Shown here: one piece after another, positions 5,270 to 11,332 of the stretch
How the letters are laid out: each line of letters begins with the position of its first letter
Numbering within the stretch: the stretch's first letter is position 1
NCBI GenBank assembly: GCA_937893815.1
Contig: CALCSH010000550.1
Location: 1-16,228 of the forward strand
DNA: 16,228 nt
Direction: 5' to 3'
DNA from: an uncultured Anaerolineae bacterium
GTDB taxonomy: Bacteria > Chloroflexota > Anaerolineae > Anaerolineales > UBA11858
Notes under the pieces: model-generated
Seen by the model: the letters and a program-made list of their open reading frames with translations, nothing else
Database searches by the model: none
Told to the model about the DNA's origin: nothing
Position numbers and translations under genes: made by a program

Positions 5270-6682
5270 ATGAAAATATTTCGCCGATTTTTCTCTGCTA
5301 TCGACCGCCTGCACTGGCTGTGGCTGGCGCTGGCGGCACCCTTTCTGCTGTTTCCTAATCCAGCGCGTACCCCGGCGATGCTGGTGGTGCCGGGCACCTG
5401 GTTGCTGCATTGGCTGGTAGCACGGGGCAGGCGCATCAAAAAACATCCCGGCTATCGGGCGCCCTTTTTGCCACTCACACCTTTGAACGGCATTCTGCTC
5501 TTGCTGGCCGTGATGGTGCTGGTGAGCGAGTGGGCGACCTATGATCTGGCATTCAGCTTGCCCAAGATCAGCGGGGTGGTATTGGGGATTGGCATCTATT
5601 ATGCGATTGCTCGCCTGAGGCGCCGCAAGGGTGGTTGGGGGTGGAGCCTGGTTGCGTTCGTGGGCATCGGGCTGGGCATGGCGGCACTGGGTTTGCTGGG
5701 GACGAATTGGTTCAATTGGAAAATTAGTTTACTTAATCCAATCACATCCCATATCCCTAAGCTGGTTGGCGGCTTGCAGGGAGCGGAGAGTGGATTTCAT
5801 CCGAATGAAATTGCGGGCGCCTTGAGCTGGGTGCTGCCGTTGATGATTGTCCTATGTTTTGCCCGGTTGACCCCTTCTCCCACAGAGAAAGGCGGCTGGG
5901 GGTTGAAGGCCAGGCCCTGGTGGTTATGGCTCTTGCGTATTGCGCTTTGGCTGAGCACGCTCTTCATGGGGGCTGTTTTTGTTTTGACACAATCTCGCAC
6001 GGCCTATTTGGCGCTGGCCTTGACGCTGGCTTTGATGTTCTGGCTGGTATTGCCGGGAAAAGGCCGCTGGATATTTCTGGGGCTGATGGTGGCTGTCGGC
6101 ATTGCCGGGGGGGCGTACCTGTCTGGCGAGCGTATTACGCAGGGTGTGGACTGGCTGACCGGCAGTGGTGTGGTCAGCGAACAGGCTTTTTCGCTGAATT
6201 CATTGGAGAGCCGTCTGGAAGTCTGGTCGCGTGCAATTTATGGCTTGCAGGATTTTCCGTTCACCGGCATGGGTATGAATACCTTTCGCCAGGTCGTGCA
6301 TGTGCTCTATCCGTTGTTTATGATCGCACCCGATGTGGATATGGGGCATGCTCATAACGAGTTTTTGCAGGCTGGTCTGGATTTGGGTATCCCTGGTATG
6401 ATTGCTTTGATTGCGCTGTATATCGGAGCGTTCTGGATGTTGAGCCGGGTCTGGCGGCATTATCCAATCTTCAACTTGCAGCGGGTGGCGGCCTTGGGCT
6501 TGGGGGGCGGTTTGTTCGCGCACCTGTTGTATGGCCTGACGGATGCTGTAGCCCTGGGCGCCAAGCCCGGGTTGCTTTTCTGGATGCTCTTGGGGCTAAT
6601 TGCCGGATTGTTTGGGCAGGTATTCAAAAGTAGGGATGTGATAGAATCCGAACCAGTATACACTGAAGTGGAAAACGATTGA
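5270..6682 (+). CDS. O-antigen ligase / Wzy-like polymerase family membrane protein
   Basis: About 470 residues with around ten to twelve hydrophobic membrane segments. The Wzy_C-type region is clear: Arg243 in TQSRTAYLAL, and the long periplasm-side loop leading to GHAHNEFLQAGLDLGIPG, where His360, His362 and Asn363 correspond to the conserved H-x-H-N-x(n)-G-x-x-G block of O-antigen ligases and polymerases. Its role is to polymerise or transfer lipid-linked glycan on the outer face of the membrane. I prefer the ATG at 5270 (MKIFRRFF, basic then hydrophobic) over the TTG at 5201, which would add 23 residues; neither has a good ribosome binding site. The stop TGA overlaps the start of the next gene (TGATG). 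Ligase and polymerase cannot be told apart from sequence alone. Confidence 0.87.
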   Translation: MKIFRRFFSAIDRLHWLWLALAAPFLLFPNPARTPAMLVVPGTWLLHWLVARGRRIKKHPGYRAPFLPLTPLNGILLLLAVMVLVSEWATYDLAFSLPKISGVVLGIGIYYAIARLRRRKGGWGWSLVAFVGIGLGMAALGLLGTNWFNWKISLLNPITSHIPKLVGGLQGAESGFHPNEIAGALSWVLPLMIVLCFARLTPSPTEKGGWGLKARPWWLWLLRIALWLSTLFMGAVFVLTQSRTAYLALALTLALMFWLVLPGKGRWIFLGLMVAVGIAGGAYLSGERITQGVDWLTGSGVVSEQAFSLNSLESRLEVWSRAIYGLQDFPFTGMGMNTFRQVVHVLYPLFMIAPDVDMGHAHNEFLQAGLDLGIPGMIALIALYIGAFWMLSRVWRHYPIFNLQRVAALGLGGGLFAHLLYGLTDAVALGAKPGLLFWMLLGLIAGLFGQVFKSRDVIESEPVYTEVEND

Positions 6683-7014
6683 TGAGTGATGTGAGCACGA
6701 TTCGCTTAGAACAGTGCCATGTTGAGTTTTTGACAGACTTGTTCAAAGCCAGTTTGGAAGAATACCCAGATGCGATAGTTTATCTCTTTGGTTCCAGAGT
6801 TGATTCAATGCAACGCGGGGGCGATCTAGATTTCCTGATCGTATCTCAAGAAGCAGTACCGCATGCATATGAATTGACGAAAAAAATTCGCATTGCGATC
6901 AAAGATTATTTAGGGGATCAAATCGTTGATATTCTGATTGCGCCGAGTTCAATCGATGAACAGACTATTTTTCAACGTCTGGCACTTCTGGAGGCTATTC
7001 GCATATGGCCCTGA
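6682..7014 (+). CDS. mntA: MNT-domain nucleotidyltransferase antitoxin (MntA-like)
   Basis: A 110-residue minimal nucleotidyltransferase. Motifs seen are G37-S38 in LFGSRV, D48-x-D50 in GGDLDFLI, and D83 in VDILI, which together give the three acidic residues of an active MNT enzyme. In studied MntA/HepT systems the MNT protein AMPylates a tyrosine of the HEPN toxin and so silences it. The start is ATG 6682, overlapping the stop of the upstream ligase gene; a TTG three bases earlier is in the same frame. The stop overlaps the next gene by ten bases. Base composition is visibly more AT-rich than in the flanking polysaccharide genes, suggesting that the pair was acquired separately. Confidence 0.88.
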   Translation: MSDVSTIRLEQCHVEFLTDLFKASLEEYPDAIVYLFGSRVDSMQRGGDLDFLIVSQEAVPHAYELTKKIRIAIKDYLGDQIVDILIAPSSIDEQTIFQRLALLEAIRIWP

Positions 7015-7487
7015 CAGATAAGGAACGCTTAACTATTACAAATCTCCTAGAGCAAATTTCCCTGGCAGAGAAGGCGGCTCAGGTTTTGCGCTATTCTTAT
7101 CACCATCGGCCAGATATCAGCCCGAGTGTTGATTTTAGTGACGCCGACTGGGAATATTGGGATGCACTTGCAGCTCGTTTTGCACGTTTGGCGGATATAC
7201 TAACTCAAAGAGTGTTTCGGGCAATTGATATGGTCGAATTTCTACCAGTGGGGTCAACGTATTTAGATCGAATCCATCGTGCTGAAAAAAGAGGCCATAT
7301 ACAATCTGCGTTCGCGTGGAAAGAAATCCGCGAAATACGAAACCAGATTGTTCATGAATACGCGTCTGAACATCTTGTGCCCATGTTACAAGACATCATT
7401 AACCATATTTCTGAACTGCTCCAGTGTGTTGTCCGTTTGCAGGTATCTACAAATGAACTTAAACTTCGCCTATTGGGGGAAGGATAG
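7005..7487 (+). CDS. hepT: HEPN-domain ribonuclease toxin (HepT-like)
   Basis: 160 residues, nearly all helical. The decisive motif is R112-N-Q-I-V-H117-E-Y119, a full RX4HXY: Arg and His are the HEPN nuclease residues and Tyr119 is the residue that the MNT partner AMPylates in characterised systems. It starts at 7005 inside the end of the MNT gene (10-base overlap), so the two form a tight cassette. It is somewhat longer than minimal HepT proteins (about 110-140 residues), with an extra N-terminal helix and a C-terminal tail. The pair sits between the O-antigen ligase and a small membrane protein of the polysaccharide operon on the same strand. A role outside toxin-antitoxin maintenance, such as phage defence, is possible but not shown. 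Confidence 0.87.
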   Translation: MALTDKERLTITNLLEQISLAEKAAQVLRYSYHHRPDISPSVDFSDADWEYWDALAARFARLADILTQRVFRAIDMVEFLPVGSTYLDRIHRAEKRGHIQSAFAWKEIREIRNQIVHEYASEHLVPMLQDIINHISELLQCVVRLQVSTNELKLRLLGEG

Positions 7488-7523
7488 TGCGGATCCGCTC
7501 AACCGAGGTTGGTTTGATAAATT

Positions 7524-7826
7524 ATGATCGATTGGTATAACCTGGCAGCAAACTCCTTGTGGATTCTTGCCCTGGCCCTGGCGCTGGCAGCGATCAGCTT
7601 TGCGCGCTGGGAGGCCGTACAGCGCAGGGAGAAACTTGGGCAGATACTTAATCAGCGCGGCTGGCAGGTGGCGCTACATCTGGCTGGGGTGCTATTTTCA
7701 TTGGGCCTGGCAGCCACCAGCGATGTGGCCTGGGAACGGATTGTGTGGCTGGCGATGACAATCGTATTTGGTGTGCAGATGGTTTGGACGGCAAAAAACA
7801 ACACGAGTACGCTACCCACGGAGTGA
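7524..7826 (+). CDS. Small membrane protein of unknown function
   Basis: 100 residues with three hydrophobic segments at about residues 8-26, 48-66 and 70-88, joined by a basic loop (RWEAVQRREKLGQ) that is probably cytoplasmic. The first segment is Ala/Leu-rich. I do not recognise a family. It lies in the polysaccharide operon between the MNT-HEPN pair and the phosphatase; a weak GAGGT sits 14 bases before the ATG. Codon and base use match the polysaccharide genes rather than the MNT-HEPN pair, so it probably followed the ligase gene directly before that pair arrived. It may be an accessory part of the export or polymerisation machinery. Confidence 0.7.
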   Translation: MIDWYNLAANSLWILALALALAAISFARWEAVQRREKLGQILNQRGWQVALHLAGVLFSLGLAATSDVAWERIVWLAMTIVFGVQMVWTAKNNTSTLPTE

Positions 7827-7835
7827 TGCTTCCGG

Positions 7836-7841
7836 TATAAT
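7836..7841 (+). promoter_or_regulatory. -10 box directly before the phosphatase gene
   Basis: CCGG-TATAAT with its last base 8 bases before the ATG at 7850. Transcription from it would start at or within two or three bases of the ATG, giving a leaderless mRNA, which fits the absence of a Shine-Dalgarno sequence there. No -35 was found, so this is a moderate-confidence call. Confidence 0.45.
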
Positions 7842-7849
7842 TTACCCTT

Positions 7850-8320
7850 ATGTATTATTCTCTTCTGTTTGTCTGTACAGCCAATATCAACCGTTCTGCA
7901 ATGGCTGAAGCGCTCTTCCGGGCACAAGTTTCTGCTGAATCACGAAACTGGAACATAGGCTCCGCTGGAACCTGGGCACGTGATGGACAGCCTGCTGCGC
8001 TTAACGTGCATATCGTAATGGAATCGCGTGGCATCGACATCCGTGAACACCGCTCGCGGGCGGTTACGCGTGAAATATTGGCAGCATATCAGTTGGTGCT
8101 GGTGATGGAACAAGGCCATAAAGAAGCTCTACTGGTTGAATTCCCCGAAGTACGCCAGCGCATCTACATGCTTAGCGAAATGGTTGGAATTTCGTTGGAT
8201 GTTGCCGACCCAATCGGTGGACCACAAATTGATTTTGAAGACACCGCCGATGAATTGGATCGTTATTTACGCGATGGGTATGATCGCATTCGAGAACTTG
8301 CACGGTTGAATTACGAATAG
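7850..8320 (+). CDS. Low-molecular-weight protein tyrosine phosphatase (Wzb/Etp-like)
   Basis: 156 residues, the usual family length. The P-loop is V-C9-TANIN-R15-S16, an exact C-x5-R-S with the catalytic Cys and phosphate-binding Arg. The general-acid loop is VAD120-P121. In exopolysaccharide loci this enzyme removes phosphates from the tyrosine cluster of the partner BY-kinase, and the cycle is needed for polymer assembly and chain length. The next gene encodes exactly such a kinase, which supports a Wzb/Wzc-like pair. The start ATG 7850 places the P-loop close to the N terminus, as is normal. A TATAAT box lies just before the ATG, suggesting expression independent of the upstream genes. 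Confidence 0.93.
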   Translation: MYYSLLFVCTANINRSAMAEALFRAQVSAESRNWNIGSAGTWARDGQPAALNVHIVMESRGIDIREHRSRAVTREILAAYQLVLVMEQGHKEALLVEFPEVRQRIYMLSEMVGISLDVADPIGGPQIDFEDTADELDRYLRDGYDRIRELARLNYE

Positions 8321-8357
8321 CCATTTGCTGGAAGCCTAAATAAAAAAGGGATTTTGT

Positions 8358-11105
8358 ATGGAATCACAATTTTTATCGGATACAACATTGCAGGCGGATT
8401 TACGTCAGTATCTTTCTTTGCTCTGGCGATGGTCTTGGTTAATCATACTAGCGGCCTTGCTTGCTGGTGGCGCGGCCTATATCACCAGTCAATTTCAAGA
8501 TCCGGTCTATCAGGCGACGACCACGCTGCTGATTAATGAAGCCACCACCGCGCAGACCAGCGACTATACGGCGATTCTGACCAGTGAGCGGCTTGCTCGC
8601 ACCTATTCGGAAATGCTCACCAAGCGCCCGGTATTGGACGAAGTCTTGCTGCGCATGGAAGCGCTTGGTGTATCCATTGGCAATGAAGATATTGACGCCT
8701 TCAAAAAGACGATCACAGTTCAACTTGTCCGAGATACGCAGTTGATAGAATTAAGCGTGGAAAATACCGACCCGGATGGGGCAGCGTTGATTGCCAACAC
8801 GGTTGTCGATGTGTTTACCGAACAAAACCAGGCCTTGCAGGCGTCACGATTTGCGGAATCAAAGACCAGTTTGGAACAGCAGTTAACCCGCCTGGACGGA
8901 CAAATCCATAATGTGGTTGCAGAATTAGAGGGCCTTGGCGATACCACGGCAAGTGAGACAGAGCGCTCTCGTTTGGAAGCCGAAGTGACGCAATACCGCC
9001 AGACCTATAGCCAGGTATTGCAGAGTTACGAGCAAATTCGTGTGTCGGAAGCGCAGAGTACTTCTAATGTTGTGCAAGTGGAACCGGCTATCACCCCCGA
9101 AACTCCGATTCGCCCGCGCGTGATGATGAATACCGCCCTGGCATTGGTGGTGGGGGGCATGTTGGCTGTGGGTGCGATTTTCTTGATGGAAGCGCTGGAT
9201 GATACGATTAAAAGCCCCGATGATGTTACCCGCCAACTGGGGTTACCAGTTTTAGGTACCATCATGCGGCACGATACCACCAATGGTACATTAGTAACCG
9301 TAGGGTCACCGCGCTCGCCAACAGCGGAAGCTTTTCGTTCTTTACGAACGAATATTCAATATGCAAGCGTGGATCACCCCATTCGCACATTGTTGATTAC
9401 CAGTCCCTCGGCAGGAGCTGGTAAATCGACCATCTCAGCTAACCTGGGTATTGCTATGGCGCAGGGCGGAAAAAGTGCCGTGATTGTCGATGCCGACATG
9501 CGTCGCCCAACACAGCACAAACACCATGGCTTGGCGAATCGCTTTGGCTTGAGTTCAATTTTCGTTTACCCGAATAGCTTTTCTACAGGGGAGGCGCTGC
9601 CGGAAGGCACAATGCAGCCTTCTAAAACTGATGGCCTGAGTGTGGTCACCTCCGGTAAAAATCCACCTAATCCATCCGAGTTGCTGGCATCTGAAAAGAT
9701 GAACCAGTTCTTGCAGCGCTTGAAATTGGATCACGATATGGTGATTGTGGATTCGCCGCCGCTGATGGCTGTCACGGATGCGGCAGTATTGGCGCCACGG
9801 GTGGATGGTGTTTTGCTGGTCGTCAAACCAGGGGATACCAAGCTTGATGCTGCGCTTCAAGCCGTGGAGCAACTACGTCGAGTGGGCGCGAATCTGATTG
9901 GTGTTGTTATCAACGAAGTGGATCCGCGCTCTGGACGCTACGGGTATTATTATCGTTATGATGAGCAATATTATGGACGTCAGGAAGGGGATGGTGGTGG
10001 GAAGGGGCTGCTAACCCGGCGCGTAATCGGCGGTGTAGTGGCCGCTGCTCTCCTACTGACTTTAGGCTGGCTGGGATTGGGTTTCACTACCGGGCGCGGA
10101 TTGCCCGCCTGGATGGGCGGTAACAACGCTTTGGCAACACCAACAGCCATGTCGGTCGCACAGGTTTTGACCCTGACGGCCGATGCAGAAATGGCGCAGA
10201 ATGCTTCACCCACCCCTACCTTCCAGCAGTTGGGTGTGGCGACTGTTTCAGGGCAGAAGGTGACCGTTGTCTATACACAAACACCCACACCCAAACCAAC
10301 GCACACGCCCACGTTACTGCCACCCACTCCAGGGCCGGGTTTGGCAACTCCCTTCGGGGCGCAGGGTGAATATCTTCTTCATCAGGTTAAATTTGGGGAT
10401 AACCTTCCCAAACTTGCGGAGCGTTATCAAACCGACCGAGATGTGATCGTGGCGGCCAATGGCTTGATCGCCAATCAGAGCTTGCAGCCTGATCAGGTGA
10501 TTGTGATTATGCCAGGACGCACGGATTCATTTGGAATTGAACAGTTATCGGTTTTATTCCTGGCGGAGGATGTGTTGGTGACTGATTTTTCAGCCCGCAC
10601 AGGTGTTTCAGTAGAAGAACTTAATCAATATAACCACCTGGGCACGCACGATGCGATTCCGGCTGGACGCTGGCTGATCTACCCCAAACGGGTTGTGATT
10701 CCTACTGTTGCGCCTACCGCGATCCCCTCAACGGATTTCAGCCTGGCGCTCACGGCTCCCTTTGGCCCGGAAAAGGCTTATGTGCTTCACCAGGTTGGTC
10801 TTGGGCAAAGCTTGCCTGTTCTTGAAGATTTGTACCTGACCTCAACGGAAGTGATTTATGCGGCCAATGAGATCAAAGGCAGTATCCAACTTGGTCAGGT
10901 GTTGGTAATCTTGCCGGAGGTTGTGGATCCGGCGGAAATCAAAAGATTTTCTGTGTTCCAATTGAAACAGGAAACCCAAGTCGAAGATCTGGCAGTTGAA
11001 TTGGGTGTTTTAGCTTCCGACTTGCTGTATTACAATAGTTTGGAAGCTGGAGCTCGGATTCCGGTTGGAAACTGGGTCATTTACCCCACACCCGCTCAAA
11101 AATGA
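8358..11105 (+). CDS. Chain-length determinant / BY-kinase with extra membrane segment and four LysM-like repeats
   Basis: 915 residues. Residues 1-280 are a Wzz-type domain: membrane segment at about 25-45, coiled-coil, proline-rich TPETPIRP and second membrane segment at about 256-277. Residues 315-520 are the tyrosine kinase: Walker A with K356 in AGAGKST, Walker A' with D378 and D380 in VIVDADMRRP, Walker B with D465 in VIVDSPP. A tyrosine cluster follows with seven Tyr between 528 and 539. Most BY-kinases end there. This one continues with a third membrane segment (about 556-577), a Thr/Pro linker (about 617-660) and two tandem copies of a unit of about 110 residues, each containing two LysM-like motifs (about 672-719, 730-776, 808-853, 864-910). 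These should lie outside the cell and may bind wall or polymer. Site AAGGGA is 8 bases before the ATG. Confidence 0.92.
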   Translation: MESQFLSDTTLQADLRQYLSLLWRWSWLIILAALLAGGAAYITSQFQDPVYQATTTLLINEATTAQTSDYTAILTSERLARTYSEMLTKRPVLDEVLLRMEALGVSIGNEDIDAFKKTITVQLVRDTQLIELSVENTDPDGAALIANTVVDVFTEQNQALQASRFAESKTSLEQQLTRLDGQIHNVVAELEGLGDTTASETERSRLEAEVTQYRQTYSQVLQSYEQIRVSEAQSTSNVVQVEPAITPETPIRPRVMMNTALALVVGGMLAVGAIFLMEALDDTIKSPDDVTRQLGLPVLGTIMRHDTTNGTLVTVGSPRSPTAEAFRSLRTNIQYASVDHPIRTLLITSPSAGAGKSTISANLGIAMAQGGKSAVIVDADMRRPTQHKHHGLANRFGLSSIFVYPNSFSTGEALPEGTMQPSKTDGLSVVTSGKNPPNPSELLASEKMNQFLQRLKLDHDMVIVDSPPLMAVTDAAVLAPRVDGVLLVVKPGDTKLDAALQAVEQLRRVGANLIGVVINEVDPRSGRYGYYYRYDEQYYGRQEGDGGGKGLLTRRVIGGVVAAALLLTLGWLGLGFTTGRGLPAWMGGNNALATPTAMSVAQVLTLTADAEMAQNASPTPTFQQLGVATVSGQKVTVVYTQTPTPKPTHTPTLLPPTPGPGLATPFGAQGEYLLHQVKFGDNLPKLAERYQTDRDVIVAANGLIANQSLQPDQVIVIMPGRTDSFGIEQLSVLFLAEDVLVTDFSARTGVSVEELNQYNHLGTHDAIPAGRWLIYPKRVVIPTVAPTAIPSTDFSLALTAPFGPEKAYVLHQVGLGQSLPVLEDLYLTSTEVIYAANEIKGSIQLGQVLVILPEVVDPAEIKRFSVFQLKQETQVEDLAVELGVLASDLLYYNSLEAGARIPVGNWVIYPTPAQK

Positions 11106-11139
11106 TTGAAACTACTGCAGCTTAAATAAATGTAGATAC

Positions 11140-11182
11140 AACAGGTGTGCGTGGGGTGACGATCATGCACACCTGTTTTTTG
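11140..11182 (+). terminator. Rho-independent terminator after the kinase gene
   Basis: ACAGGTGTGC at 11141-11150 pairs with GCACACCTGT at 11167-11176, with one more A-T pair outside, a 16-base loop, and a run of six T immediately after. It lies 35 bases after the stop of the kinase gene and closes the polysaccharide operon. Confidence 0.85.
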
Positions 11183-11191
11183 ATTAATACT

Positions 11192-11299
11192 GTGTCTCTG
11201 GGAATCCTCGTATGTTGTCCACATTTAGGGGTATTGGGCGTGCTCTGCACGCCCAATACCCCTAAATGTGGGATTTCTCACGGCAGTTCCCAAGGAGCC
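11192..11299. mobile_element. 108-bp palindromic non-autonomous element, copy 2
   Basis: The core is a perfect 25-bp stem, 11219-11243 with 11247-11271, and a 3-base loop (tct). The arms extend imperfectly to GTGTCTCTGGGAA on the left and GGCTCCTTGGGAA on the right (read inwards). Direct repeats TTAATACT flank it exactly at 11184-11191 and 11300-11307, consistent with an 8-bp target duplication. Its left arm matches copy 1 (1-73). Within the stem, copy 1 has TATAGGG/CCCTATA while this copy has TATTGGG/CCCAATA, a paired change that keeps the helix. It sits between the terminator and the DUF4012 gene, ending 33 bases before that gene's GTG. It has no ORF. Confidence 0.85.
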
Positions 11300-11332
11300 T
11301 TAATACTATTGATACGCTTCAGTAACTAAAGA

